Made by a program: the position numbers and the translations under genes. Below the pieces are notes generated by a model. That model was not told where the DNA came from. It ran no database searches and was given only the letters and a program-made list of their open reading frames with translations. From RGIG1918 sp045536045 (GTDB lineage Bacteria > Cyanobacteriota > Vampirovibrionia > Gastranaerophilales > Gastranaerophilaceae), in contig JAZSMU010000033.1 of NCBI GenBank assembly GCA_045536045.1, positions 1-57,328 on the forward strand: a stretch of DNA of 57,328 nucleotides. The letters are read 5' to 3'. Positions 25,338 through 34,614 of this stretch are shown in pieces (the stretch's first letter is position 1; each line of letters starts with the position of its first letter).

Positions 25338-27986
25338 ATGAAAAAAGCAGCTGATATTAGAGAACAATTTTTAAAGTTTTTTGAAGAAAAACACAATTCT
25401 ACAAGAATTAAATCATCATCATTAGTGCCAGATAACCCTACAATCTTGCTTACAACGGCAGGTATGGTTCAATTTGTGCCATATTTTTTAGGGCTAGAGA
25501 CACCACCATTTGAGCCAAGAAGAGCAACAACTTGCCAAAAATGTGCAAGAGCTGGTGGTAAAGATTCTGACATTGAAAATGTTGGAAGAACACCTCGCCA
25601 TCATACATTTTTTGAAATGTTGGGCAATTTTTCTTTTGGCGATTATTTCAAAAAAGAAATTATTCCTTGGGCGTGGGATTTCGTTACAAATTATCTAGAA
25701 TTAGACAAAGACCGTCTTTGGGTAACTGTTTATAATGATGATGACGAAGCTTTTGAAATTTGGGAATCAGTTGGCGTTTCTAAAGATAGAATTTTAAGAA
25801 AAGGCAAAAAAGATAATTTCTGGGGACCTCCGGGAGCATCAGGACCTTGTGGCCCATGTTCTGAAATTCATTATGACTTAGGCGAACACTTAGCTTGTAG
25901 CGACGATTGTTCAATTGCAACTTGCGAGTGCGACCGTTGGGTTGAAATTTGGAATTTGGTATTTATGCAATTATTCCAAGATGAAGAAGGAAACCAAAAG
26001 CCACTAGAAAAGAAAAATGTTGATACAGGCATGGGGCTAGAACGTATTGCAATGGTTTGTCAAGGCGTAGAATCAACATTTGAAACAGACTTGCTTCGCC
26101 CAATTTTAGACAAAGTTTGCGAATTGTCTGGCAAAGAATATAAAAAAGATGAAAAAACAGATATTTCACTGAGAATTATAACTGACCATGCTCGTTGCGT
26201 TTCTTTTATGATAGCAGACGGAATTTTGCCATCAAATGAAGGCAGAGGCTATGTTTTAAGAATGATTTTGCGTCGTGCATTGCGTCATGGATTCTTATTA
26301 GGTTTAGAGCTTCCATTTATGCAAGCCATTGTTGAAAAAGTGTTTGAAATTTATGGAAGTGTTTATCCTGAATTAATTGAAAATAAACAAAAAATCTTAG
26401 AAAAAATTAAAATTGAAGAAGAAAAATTCAAACAAACACTCCAAAAAGGTTGGGGGCATATTGAAAGTTTAATTGCTGATTTGAAAAAAGAAAATAAAAC
26501 TCAAATTTCAGGCGAAAATGCTTTCAAATTATACGACACTTATGGTTTCCCACTTGAATTAACTAAAGAAATTGCAGAAGAAAACGCAATGACAGTTGAT
26601 GAAATTGGTTTTAAAGACTATATGCAAGAGCAAAAAGACAGAGCAAGAGCAGCAAATCAAAAAATGAGCGTTGCAAATGATGTTGTTTATATAGACTTTG
26701 CAAAAACTGACTTTACAGGCTATGAAAAAGCTGAAGAAGATGCAACTATTTTAGGCATTGTTAAAGGAAATAATAAAGTTGAAGAATCTGAAGCTGATGA
26801 TGAGGTTAATCTAATTTTAGACAAAACTCCATTTTATGCTGAATCTGGTGGTCAAATTGGTGATTCAGGCGAAATTATTTCTGAAAATGGCGAAAAACAC
26901 CCTGTTTACAATACTTTTAAAGTAAATAAAGTTTATATTCATCAAACAAGTGGTGCATTTAAAGTTGGAGATAAAGTTTTAGCTAAAATTAATCTTCAAA
27001 AAAGAAAAGAATGCGAAAAACACCACTCTTTAGCACATTTTCTTCAATCTGCTTTAATAAAAGTTTTAGGAGATGAAGTTCATCAAGCAGGTTCTCAAGT
27101 TGATAACAACAGAACTCGCTACGACTTTACATTCCATAGAGCAATGACAGAAGATGAAGTCCAACAAGTTGAGGCAATTATCAATAAGTGGATTTCAGAA
27201 GATATCAACCTAGATACTCAAATAATTAGCCTTGAAGAAGCTAAAAAAATGGGTGCAATTGCTCTATTTGATGAAAAATATGAAGACAATGTTCGTATGG
27301 TTACATTTAAATGTGGCGAAAATGTTGTTTCTCGTGAGCTTTGTGGTGGTTGCCACACTTCAACTTCTAAAAACATTCGCTTAGTTAAAATATTATCTGA
27401 AACAGCGATTGCTCAAGGAGTTAGAAGAATTGAGGCAGTTGCTTCTGATAGTGCTTTTGAATATTTAAATTCAAGATATAAAGAAATTGAAAAATTATCT
27501 AAAAAATATAAAATTAGATACACAGAAGTTGAAGACAAAATTTCAACTCTAATTTCTCAAAACCACGATTTAACAACAAAAATCGCTAATTTAGAGGCAA
27601 ATGCTGTTAAAGAAAAATTCCAAAGCTTCTTGTCTAAGGCAAAAGAATGCGAAGTTAATGGTGTTAAAGGTAAAGTCTTTATATCACGTCTTGAAGACTT
27701 TCCACCAAATGCCATAAAAGAGGCTTCTTTAAACATTTTGAGCCGTTTTGGCGAAGGTTTTATTTTGCTTGTTAGCGTCAAAGAAGACGGCACTTCAACA
27801 ATTATTTCAAATACTTCAGATGGTTTTGTTAAAGTTGGAGTAAACTCAGGAAAATATGTTCAAACATTAGCTAAAGCCTTGAATGGTGCTGGTGGTGGGC
27901 GTCCTCAATTTGCTCAAGGAGCTGGGAAAACTTTAGAAAACCTTGAAAATTTACTTGAAGAAATTGAAAAGGAATTTTTGGGCTAA
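25338..27986 (+). CDS. alaS: Alanyl-tRNA synthetase
   Basis: 882 residues, full length. Class II catalytic core with PDNPTILLTTAGMVQF and RHHTFFEMLGNFSFGDY (motif 2 region) and RRALRHG (motif 3 region). The editing domain has the zinc residues HHSLAH and CGGCH (about 565 and 672). The C-terminal C-Ala domain ends with NGAGGGRPQFAQGAG. Charges tRNA-Ala. The stop overlaps the prfB start (TAATG), so the two are one unit. Confidence 0.96.
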   Translation: MKKAADIREQFLKFFEEKHNSTRIKSSSLVPDNPTILLTTAGMVQFVPYFLGLETPPFEPRRATTCQKCARAGGKDSDIENVGRTPRHHTFFEMLGNFSFGDYFKKEIIPWAWDFVTNYLELDKDRLWVTVYNDDDEAFEIWESVGVSKDRILRKGKKDNFWGPPGASGPCGPCSEIHYDLGEHLACSDDCSIATCECDRWVEIWNLVFMQLFQDEEGNQKPLEKKNVDTGMGLERIAMVCQGVESTFETDLLRPILDKVCELSGKEYKKDEKTDISLRIITDHARCVSFMIADGILPSNEGRGYVLRMILRRALRHGFLLGLELPFMQAIVEKVFEIYGSVYPELIENKQKILEKIKIEEEKFKQTLQKGWGHIESLIADLKKENKTQISGENAFKLYDTYGFPLELTKEIAEENAMTVDEIGFKDYMQEQKDRARAANQKMSVANDVVYIDFAKTDFTGYEKAEEDATILGIVKGNNKVEESEADDEVNLILDKTPFYAESGGQIGDSGEIISENGEKHPVYNTFKVNKVYIHQTSGAFKVGDKVLAKINLQKRKECEKHHSLAHFLQSALIKVLGDEVHQAGSQVDNNRTRYDFTFHRAMTEDEVQQVEAIINKWISEDINLDTQIISLEEAKKMGAIALFDEKYEDNVRMVTFKCGENVVSRELCGGCHTSTSKNIRLVKILSETAIAQGVRRIEAVASDSAFEYLNSRYKEIEKLSKKYKIRYTEVEDKISTLISQNHDLTTKIANLEANAVKEKFQSFLSKAKECEVNGVKGKVFISRLEDFPPNAIKEASLNILSRFGEGFILLVSVKEDGTSTIISNTSDGFVKVGVNSGKYVQTLAKALNGAGGGRPQFAQGAGKTLENLENLLEEIEKEFLG

Positions 27987-29084
27987 TGCAAGATGAGTTG
28001 AAACAAATATTATCAGAAGTAACTCCAAGAGTTTCTGACATGTTGAGGTATCTTTGACCTTGATTGTGTAAAAGCTGAATTAGAAAAAATTTCAGCTAAG
28101 CTTCAAGAGCCTAATATTTGGGACAATTCTGAATATGCAAGCGAATTATTGAAAGAGCAAAAATATTACTCTGCAAAGCTTGAGCTTGCTAATGTTTGGC
28201 AGGGGAAAATTGATGATGCCAATTTGAGCCTAGAGCTTGAAGATGAAAGTCTTATAAATGAAGCATATTCAGAAATTAAAAAACTTTCTAAAGAGCTTGA
28301 TAAATATGAGCTTGAACTTTTATTAGATGGCGAATATGACTCAAATTCTGCTGTTTTAACTGTAAATAGTGGTGCTGGTGGAGTTGATGCACAAGACTTT
28401 GCACAAATGCTTCTAAGAATGTATCTTAGATATGCTGAAGCCCATAATTATAAAGTTGAAATTACAGATAAAACAGATGGCGAAGAGGCTGGAATAAAAT
28501 CCATAACCTTTAAAGTTATTGGAAAATATGCATTTGGCTACCTTAAAGCAGAACGTGGTGTTCATAGGCTTGTTCGCTTATCTCCATTTAACGCAAATAA
28601 CAAGCGTCAAACAAGCTTTGCTTCCCTTGAGGTTATTCCTTTAATTGAAGATTTTGAATCAAAAATTACAATTAATCCAGATGAAATTGAGTTTGAAACA
28701 ATGCGCTCAGGAGGTGCTGGTGGACAAAATGTTAATAAGGTTGAAACAGCAGTTAGGCTTTATCATAAGCCAACAGGAATTGTTATAAAATGTCAACAAG
28801 AACGTTCTCAGCTTCAAAATAAAGAAAATGCTTTGCAGATGTTGGCTTCAAAACTTTTAGCTCTTAAACTTCAAGAGCATGAAGAAAAATTATCGGATTT
28901 AAAAGGCGAAAATGTTGATATAAACTTTGGTTCTCAAATCCGTTCTTATGTTCTTCATCCTTATAAAATGGTTAAAGATTTGAGAACAGGTTTTGAATCT
29001 TCAAACCCAACAGCAGTTTTAGATGGCGAATTAGACGGTTTTATTGAAGAACAGTTAAAACAAAGCAAAAAAAAGGGTGCATAA
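27986..29084 (+). CDS. prfB: Peptide chain release factor 2, made by programmed +1 frameshift
   Basis: Recognises UGA and UAA stops. The frame starts at ATG 27986 (overlapping the alaS TAA), reads 23 codons to ATGTTGAGGTATCTT, and meets an in-frame TGA at 28055. A +1 shift at CTT-TGA continues as DLDCVKAELEKI and on to 29084, about 365 residues in total. The later half contains the peptidyl-tRNA hydrolysis motif GGAGGQNVNK and the domain FETMRSGG. The shift site is the classic autoregulatory element: low RF2 favours the shift. Annotating only from the next ATG (28149) would lose the first 54 residues. Confidence 0.95.
28046..28058 (+). promoter_or_regulatory. prfB programmed frameshift site
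   Basis: AGGTATCTTTGAC: an SD-like AGG placed three bases before the CTT shift codon, the in-frame TGA, and the C that makes TGA a weak stop. It is identical in core (TATCTTTGAC) to the known bacterial RF2 site; the upstream SD is shorter (TTGAGG) than AGGGGG in E. coli. Confidence 0.95.
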
Positions 29085-29090
29085 GCACCC
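29067..29090 (-). terminator. Terminator for the minus-strand RHH gene, inside the prfB 3' end
   Basis: On the minus strand GGGTGC-TTAT-GCACCC is followed by eight T residues, a strong intrinsic terminator. On the plus strand the hairpin lies across the prfB stop codon. Confidence 0.75.
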
Positions 29091-29162
29091 AAACCTTTAC
29101 TGGTATCCTCGTTTTCAGTTATTTCCAATTTAAAATTTGCCCCAAGTTAGTAGCCTTTAAAA

Positions 29163-29351
29163 TTAATCTAGCAAAGCTTCTAAAATGGCTGCGTTTTTGT
29201 TTGCAAATGTGTTTTCACGAACTTTGTTTCTATGAATGTAAGTTCTTAATGCTTCTCTAATCAACTCTGAACGTGAACGATTTTCTGTGTCTGCAACTGT
29301 GTCAATTTCTGATAAAAACTTTTCGGGCATTGAAATAAGAACTCTTGCCAT
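29163..29351 (-). CDS. Ribbon-helix-helix (CopG-like) DNA-binding protein
   Basis: 62 residues. The N-terminal strand RVLISMPEKFLSEID is followed by ENRSRSELIREALRTYI, the typical RHH dimer. Such proteins are often antitoxins or small autoregulators, but no toxin-like gene is adjacent (prfB on one side, acpP on the other). AAGGAGAA precedes the ATG. It may act alone or on a distant target. Confidence 0.8.
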   Translation of the reverse strand: MARVLISMPEKFLSEIDTVADTENRSRSELIREALRTYIHRNKVRENTFANKNAAILEALLD

Positions 29352-29619
29352 AATTTTATTCTCCTTTTAAATAGTGTTTGCTCTCTACTCTTATATAAAA
29401 AAGATATATTTTGAAAAATTGCCTTAAAAAGTATATATTTTGTATATCTTGTTACAAATCTTAATAATAATCTTGAAAACAATTGATAAATCTGAGTTTA
29501 TTTTTTTATGTCAAATGAAAATTAAACATTTGTTTAGATATTCTTAACATAATTTGCAAAATTATTTTTAGCCTATATAATATTAAAGTAAAATTTAGTA
29601 TTATTAATGCGAGGAAAAA

Positions 29620-29853
29620 ATGAACACTTTAGAAAGAGTTAGAAAAGTTGTAGTTGACCAATTAAGCGTTGAAGAAAGCTTAGTTACACCACAAGCAAGC
29701 TTTACAGGCGACCTTGGTGCAGATTCTTTGGATACAGTTGAATTAGTTATGGCTTTTGAAGATGAATTCGGCTGTGAAATTCCTGATGAAGAAGCTGAAA
29801 AAATCGCTACAGTTCAAGATGCTGTTGATTACATTGACGCACACTTAAACTAG
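29620..29853 (+). CDS. acpP: Acyl carrier protein
   Basis: 77 residues, acidic. It carries growing fatty acyl chains on a phosphopantetheine attached to S36 in GADSLDTVEL. A GCGAGGAAAAA ribosome-binding site precedes the ATG. It lies upstream of fabF with a hairpin between the two, a common arrangement that lets the abundant ACP be made in excess. Confidence 0.96.
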   Translation: MNTLERVRKVVVDQLSVEESLVTPQASFTGDLGADSLDTVELVMAFEDEFGCEIPDEEAEKIATVQDAVDYIDAHLN

Positions 29854-29886
29854 GAAGCTAAATTAGAATTTGAAAATTTGAAGAAT

Positions 29887-29919
29887 AAAGCACAACTACA
29901 CTAAGTTTGTGCTTTATCT
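29887..29919 (+). terminator. Hairpin between acpP and fabF (partial terminator)
   Basis: AAAGCACAA, an 11-base loop, TTGTGCTTT and then ATCTTTT. Nine pairs with a modest T-rich tail suggest partial termination between the two genes. Confidence 0.6.
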
Positions 29920-29936
29920 TTTATGAGGAGTTTTAT

Positions 29937-31193
29937 ATGACAAGAAAAAGAGTAGTAATTACAGGTATTGGTGCAATAACTCCATATGGAGCAGGCGTTG
30001 ACAAACTTTGGGAAGCTCTAAAGGCTGGTAAAAGTGCAATTAGCACAATTGAGAGAATACCTTTAGAAGGTCAAAATGTTCATATTGCTGGCGAAATCAA
30101 AAATTTTGAACAAATGGGATTAATTGACCCAAAAGAAGCAAAAAGATTAGATAGATTTAATCAATTTGCTTTAGTTGCAGCTGATGAAGCTATGGCTGAT
30201 TCAAAGATTGATACAGAAAACCTTGAAGACCCATATAGATATGGTGTTTTGGTTGGTTCTGGTGTTGGTGGTTTTGAAACTTTTGAATTTCAACACAACG
30301 CAATGGAAGCAAAAGGTCCAACAAAATGCTCTCCATTTACAATTCCAGCTATTATTCCAGATATGGCAGCAGGTAAAATTGCCATTAAATATGGTTTGAA
30401 AGGACCAAACCAAGCAATTGTTACAGCATGTGCTTCTTCAAACCATTCAATTGGTAATTCATTAAGATTAATTCAATATGGCGAAGCAGATGTTGTTGTA
30501 ACAGGTGGTGCAGAAGCTGTTATAACAAAGCTCGGAATTGGTGCGTTCACTTGCTTAAGAGCACTTTCAAAAAGAAATGACGCACCTGAAAAAGCTTCAC
30601 GCCCATTTGATGTTGATAGAGATGGTTTTGTTATGTCTGAAGGCTCTGGAATCCTTGTTTTAGAAGAATTAGAACATGCAAAAGCAAGAGGAGCAAAAAT
30701 TTATGCTGAAGTTATTGGCTACGGTCAAACTGCAGACGCATACGATATGGTTGCTCCAGACCCAGAAGGAAGAGGGGCTTTAAAAGCAATGCAACTAGCA
30801 CTTGCTGATGCAGGGCTTAAACCAGAAGACATTGACTACATCAACACTCACGGAACAAGCACAGGGCTTGGAGATGTTGCTGAATCAAATGCTGTTGTTG
30901 AACTTTTTGGAGATAAAGAAACAAACAAAAAACTAAAAGTTACTTCAACAAAATCTATGCATGGTCATTTCTTAGGTGCAACAGGTGCTATTGAAGCTAT
31001 TGCTTGCATTAAAGCTATGGAAGATAGCATTATTCCACCAACAATTAACCTAGATAACCAAGACCCACACGTTGGAAATTTGGATTATGTTCCACATAAA
31101 GCAATTGAAGCAAATGTTGATATTGCTTTATCTAATTCATTCGGTTTTGGTGGTCATAACGCAACAATTATTCTTAAAAAATATTCAGAATAA
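29937..31193 (+). CDS. fabF: Beta-ketoacyl-ACP synthase II
   Basis: 418 residues. Condenses malonyl-ACP with acyl-ACP in fatty acid elongation. The catalytic Cys is C165 in VTACASSNHSIG; the two histidines are in YINTHGTST and KSMHGHFLGATGA; the C-terminus has NSFGFGGHNA. The start at 29937 (MTRKRVVITG) follows GAGGAG; an upstream in-frame ATG would begin inside the hairpin region. Confidence 0.95.
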   Translation: MTRKRVVITGIGAITPYGAGVDKLWEALKAGKSAISTIERIPLEGQNVHIAGEIKNFEQMGLIDPKEAKRLDRFNQFALVAADEAMADSKIDTENLEDPYRYGVLVGSGVGGFETFEFQHNAMEAKGPTKCSPFTIPAIIPDMAAGKIAIKYGLKGPNQAIVTACASSNHSIGNSLRLIQYGEADVVVTGGAEAVITKLGIGAFTCLRALSKRNDAPEKASRPFDVDRDGFVMSEGSGILVLEELEHAKARGAKIYAEVIGYGQTADAYDMVAPDPEGRGALKAMQLALADAGLKPEDIDYINTHGTSTGLGDVAESNAVVELFGDKETNKKLKVTSTKSMHGHFLGATGAIEAIACIKAMEDSIIPPTINLDNQDPHVGNLDYVPHKAIEANVDIALSNSFGFGGHNATIILKKYSE

Positions 31194-31208
31194 TTTAATT
31201 AAAGCAAT

Positions 31209-31240
31209 AAAAAACTCCGTCTATTAGACGGAGTTTTTGT
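31209..31240. terminator. Bidirectional terminator after fabF
   Basis: AAAAACTCCGTC-TATTA-GACGGAGTTTTT: seven GC-containing pairs extended by A-T pairs, followed by TGTTTTG. It serves fabF and the convergent TRL-like genes. Confidence 0.85.
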
Positions 31241-31250
31241 TTTGTTATTT

Positions 31251-31568
31251 TTATTCGCCATAAACAGTTACTGTTAATTTTCTGAAAAAGAAAAATACTG
31301 TTAATTCGTTAACATCAATATGGCTAATTTTTTCAATATTACCATTTTTTGCTGCAGTATCAACTCCAGCATCACCAACTTCTACAAAATAAAGAACGTT
31401 TGTTGCTGAAGCAGTTCCTTTTTTAAGCTTGGTTAAGTCTTTAACAGTTGTTCCTGTTGCAGTTATTGGGTATGTTGCGTTTGTGTAGAAAACACCCATT
31501 GCATTTGCTGAATTTTGGAATAATGTTAAGCAAATAATTGCTCCTAATAGTGTGAATAATTTTTTCAT
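31251..31568 (-). CDS. TRL-like secreted protein
   Basis: About 105 residues. The start is taken at MKKLFTLLGAII with GGAGAAA upstream (a longer ATG start exists at 31592). A signal peptide ends at about NSANA. The mature part matches the TRL (tRNA-associated locus)-like family pattern: MGVFYTNATYPITATG, KKGTASATNVLYFVEVGDAGVDTAAKNG, KISHIDV and a final VYGE. Exported, probably periplasmic or envelope attached; function unknown for the family. A tandem paralogue lies immediately upstream. Confidence 0.7.
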   Translation of the reverse strand: MKKLFTLLGAIICLTLFQNSANAMGVFYTNATYPITATGTTVKDLTKLKKGTASATNVLYFVEVGDAGVDTAAKNGNIEKISHIDVNELTVFFFFRKLTVTVYGE

Positions 31569-31581
31569 ATTTTCTCCTTTG

Positions 31582-31959
31582 CTATTCGCCATAAACTACA
31601 GTTTTTATCCCTTTTACATAAATTGGAAAGAAAAGCAGTGGGATATAAATTTTTTCATTTTTTGTTTCAACATAATGAATTTTTTTGATATTTCCTTGTC
31701 TTGCTGCTGCATTAATACCTGAATCTCCAATTTCAAATAAATATAAAATATTCATTGAACCAGATTCCCCTTTTTTGAGATTTGATAAATCTACACTTTT
31801 GTTATCAATATTTTTACCAACAGTTTTTGGAAAAGTTACATTAGAATAAATTCCTCCACCATCAACATATTTGTAGCCAGACCCCCAGCTTGCAAAACAT
31901 GGAGATGTGTTGAATAAAATAATTGATAAAATTGTGCATAATGAGACAATTTTTTTCAT
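31582..31959 (-). CDS. TRL-like secreted protein, second copy
   Basis: 125 residues with a signal peptide (MKKIVSLCTILSIILFNTSP, cleaved near CFAS). The mature region repeats the TRL pattern: GGGIYSNVTFPKTVG, LKKGESGSMNILYLFEIGDS, AARQGNIKKIHYVE and the terminal KTVVYGE. It is clearly paralogous to the neighbour, with divergence at the N-terminus and the hydrophobic stretch before the last strand (IPLLFFPIYV against TVFFFFRKL). GGAAGAAAA precedes the ATG. Function unknown. Confidence 0.7.
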   Translation of the reverse strand: MKKIVSLCTILSIILFNTSPCFASWGSGYKYVDGGGIYSNVTFPKTVGKNIDNKSVDLSNLKKGESGSMNILYLFEIGDSGINAAARQGNIKKIHYVETKNEKIYIPLLFFPIYVKGIKTVVYGE

Positions 31960-32118
31960 TTTTCTTCCTCTTATTTAAAGTTTTGCTATTAAAATTCCAA
32001 ACAATATAAAGTAATACTTTAATATTATAAATGTTTTGCTATAAAAATCAACAAAAAATTAAAGTTTTGCATAATTAAATTTTTATACTTCCACTCAGAT
32101 AATATTAATGAGGGAAAA

Positions 32119-32433
32119 ATGAACATTAAAAAACTTTTAGGCAAAAGAATACAAGAAATTAGAAAATCTAAAAAATTAACTCAAGAATATGTTGCCGAGC
32201 TTGTGGGAATAGAAGTTGTTAGTTTAAGCAATATTGAGAATGGAAAATATTACCCAACGGCAGAAAATTTAGAAAAAATTATCAAAGTTTTAGAAGTTTC
32301 TGCAGAAAAATTGTTTAAATTTGAACATCACAAAATGCCAAATGATTTAATTTTGGAAATTGTAGAAATTTTAGAAAAAAATCCTAATAAAATTGTTGAT
32401 TTTTATAAAATTTTGAAAGCTCTTGTTGATTAG
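32119..32433 (+). CDS. XRE-family helix-turn-helix regulator
   Basis: 104 residues. The Cro/C1-type HTH (about 5-60) reads RIQEIRKSKKLTQEYVAE, then VVSLSNIENGKYYP as the recognition part. A short helical tail (about 65-104) may dimerise. AGGG precedes the ATG. It stands alone and converges on the PfkB kinase with a four-base overlap; the target is unknown. It is a different type from the one at 483, with a longer tail. Confidence 0.85.
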   Translation: MNIKKLLGKRIQEIRKSKKLTQEYVAELVGIEVVSLSNIENGKYYPTAENLEKIIKVLEVSAEKLFKFEHHKMPNDLILEIVEILEKNPNKIVDFYKILKALVD

Positions 32434-33479
32434 CAGTTTACAATTTTAACTTTATAATTTGGTGCTGCTTCAAGTCTTTTTTCAATTTCATCAAAAGTGA
32501 TTAAACCTTCTTGAGCACCGAAAACTTCAACAACTGCTGCTGATTGAACAGATGCCATTTTTAAAGATTTTTCAACATCCCAATTTGTTTTATCAATTGA
32601 AGCTGTAAGGGTTGACGCAAAAGCATCTCCAGCACCTAAGGTTGAACGAACTTTGGCTTCAAATGGTGGGCAAATATAAATTTTTTCGCCATCATAAGCG
32701 TAAGCTCCCTCTTTTCCGTCTGTTATAACGCAAAGGGCGTGAGCATTTTCTCTAAGTTTTTGAAGCATTGCTTTAATATCTGGGTGAATTTCTTCTTTTG
32801 AATAAAAAATTTCTTTTGTGTCTGGGCGAACATTGATTTTTGTTAGCATTTGAGCTTCTTCTTTGTTCATGATAACAATTTCAGCCGTATTTATAATTTT
32901 TTTGAAATATTTTTCGCCTTTTTTAATAGCTGTTGTTCCAGCATTTATTGCAAGATTTGTGCCGTGGTCTTCAGCGTATTGTGCAATTTTGTCTAAAATT
33001 TTGTTACTTTCCCCTGCCAAAGGAGCTACATAGAGCCATCTTGCGTTTTTAATTGCTTCAAGTTTAATGTCTTTTTCTTCAATATGAGAATTTGCACCTC
33101 TGTGGGCTAGAACAGTTCTATCCCCTTGAAAGCTAACTAAAATAATTGAAAAACCACTTTCGTGCTCTTTGCTAATTATAATATTGCTTTTGTCTATTCC
33201 ATATTGCTCTAAAAGCTCACAAAAAGAACGTGTGATGTCTCTTTCGCCTATTTTAATTATTGTTGATGTATTTAGTCCTAAATTTGCAAAATTAACAGCT
33301 GTGTTGATTCCACCTCCACCTGTTGTTTTTGTGAAGTCTGTGATTTCTAATTTTGAGCCGTAAGGAAATGCCATTAGTGCTGTGTCTTGGTTTATTGTGC
33401 TAACATTTACAACACTAGCTTTGTCGCTTTCTATAAAAACATCTGTTGTTGCAGAACCTATAGTTATAACATCATACAT
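32430..33479 (-). CDS. PfkB-family carbohydrate/nucleoside kinase
   Basis: 349 residues, ribokinase superfamily. The first PfkB motif region is TTGGGGINTAVNFANLGLN (about 52-70), and the second is TLGAGDAFASTL with catalytic D285. The substrate is uncertain (sugar, adenosine or another alcohol); the ADP-glucose/fructose type cannot be decided by eye. Divergent from recF by 37 bases, in which the recF promoter must lie. Confidence 0.85.
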   Translation of the reverse strand: MYDVITIGSATTDVFIESDKASVVNVSTINQDTALMAFPYGSKLEITDFTKTTGGGGINTAVNFANLGLNTSTIIKIGERDITRSFCELLEQYGIDKSNIIISKEHESGFSIILVSFQGDRTVLAHRGANSHIEEKDIKLEAIKNARWLYVAPLAGESNKILDKIAQYAEDHGTNLAINAGTTAIKKGEKYFKKIINTAEIVIMNKEEAQMLTKINVRPDTKEIFYSKEEIHPDIKAMLQKLRENAHALCVITDGKEGAYAYDGEKIYICPPFEAKVRSTLGAGDAFASTLTASIDKTNWDVEKSLKMASVQSAAVVEVFGAQEGLITFDEIEKRLEAAPNYKVKIVNC

Positions 33480-33503
33480 CTTTTCATAAACTCCTTTTTT
33501 GTT

Positions 33504-33509
33504 TATTAT
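33504..33509 (+). promoter_or_regulatory. -10 box of recF, leaderless geometry
   Basis: TATTAT is followed by AGCATTA and the ATG at 33517 (seven bases). No ribosome-binding site. Confidence 0.5.
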
Positions 33510-33516
33510 AGCATTA

Positions 33517-34614
33517 ATGAGGCTTAAAAATATAGAATTAAAAAATTTCAGGAATTATGATGATTTTTTCTTTTCATTTGAAAAGCAAAAAACATTAATT
33601 ATTGGCGAAAATGCTCAAGGAAAAACAAATATTCTAGAGAGTGTTTATTATTTGTCTGCCTTAGATAGCATTAGAATTAAAAAAGATTCTGAATTAATTA
33701 AATTTGGTGAGGATTTTTCCAAAATTAAAGCAAATGTTTTAAAAAACGGGGCAGAAATTGAGCTTGAAGTTTTAATTCAGCCACCAAAAAATAAAATAAT
33801 TAAAGTTAATGGGCTTAAAAAGAGCAAACATAGCGAATTTCAGAGGGTTTTGTCTGTTGTTAATTTCTCTTCATCAGACCTTATGCTTTTAAGAGGTGAG
33901 CCAGCAATTCGCAGAAAATGGTTAGACAATGCTATTTGCCAAATTTATCCTGTTTATGCCGATAAACTTGCAAAATATAACAAAATTAGGCTTCAAAAAG
34001 CAAATTTGCTTTCAAATTATCCTGTAAACCTTGATATGCTTGAAGTTTTTAATTCTCAACAAGCAACTATTGGTGCAAATATAATTTATTTAAGAAATAA
34101 ATTCTTAACTGAATTAAATAAAATTGCGAACAAAAAACACGCAAAAATTGCACAAAATGAAGAACTTGAAGCAAAATACGAATGCGAATTTTTAACTTCT
34201 TCAGACATTTCTCCAAAAGAAATTGAAACAGCATTAATTCAAAAATTGAATGAATTGAAAGAGGAAGAAATTCGCCGTGCTCAATGTTTGGTTGGTCCTC
34301 ATAGAGATGATGTTTCATATTTTATAAACGGGGTTGATGCGAAAAAATTTGCTTCTCAAGGGCAACAAAGAACAATTGTTTTGGCATTAAAATTGGCTGA
34401 ATTAGACATAATTAAAGAAAAAAATGAAGAATATCCGATTTTGCTTTTAGATGATGTTTTGGCAGAGTTAGATATTTTAAGGCAAAATTATTTGCTATCT
34501 GCAATTGAAGATAATATTCAAACTATTATAACTTCAACAGATACAAAGGCTTTTTCTGAGGAATTTTTGGCTGATATTGATGTTATTAAAATTCAAGCAG
34601 GAAAGATGATTTAG
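33517..34614 (+). CDS. recF: DNA replication and repair protein RecF
   Basis: 365 residues. SMC-like ATPase that loads RecA at gaps. The Walker A is GENAQGKTN (30-38), the ABC signature region is ASQGQQRT, and the Walker B is PILLLDDVLAELD. The family start MRLKNIELKNFRNY fixes the ATG at 33517; a frame opening at 33499 would add six residues. It is not beside dnaA/dnaN here. It converges on the solute-binding protein gene with a four-base overlap. Confidence 0.94.
   Translation: MRLKNIELKNFRNYDDFFFSFEKQKTLIIGENAQGKTNILESVYYLSALDSIRIKKDSELIKFGEDFSKIKANVLKNGAEIELEVLIQPPKNKIIKVNGLKKSKHSEFQRVLSVVNFSSSDLMLLRGEPAIRRKWLDNAICQIYPVYADKLAKYNKIRLQKANLLSNYPVNLDMLEVFNSQQATIGANIIYLRNKFLTELNKIANKKHAKIAQNEELEAKYECEFLTSSDISPKEIETALIQKLNELKEEEIRRAQCLVGPHRDDVSYFINGVDAKKFASQGQQRTIVLALKLAELDIIKEKNEEYPILLLDDVLAELDILRQNYLLSAIEDNIQTIITSTDTKAFSEEFLADIDVIKIQAGKMI

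Noticed and set aside
28055..28057. The in-frame TGA of prfB as evidence of a recoded UGA codon or a broken gene
   Set aside because: The context TATCTTTGAC is the known RF2 frameshift site, and the +1 frame continues with RF2 sequence; other genes in the window also stop at TGA.
29163..29351. RHH protein as part of a toxin-antitoxin pair
   Set aside because: No toxin-like frame is adjacent on either strand; its own terminator separates it from prfB.
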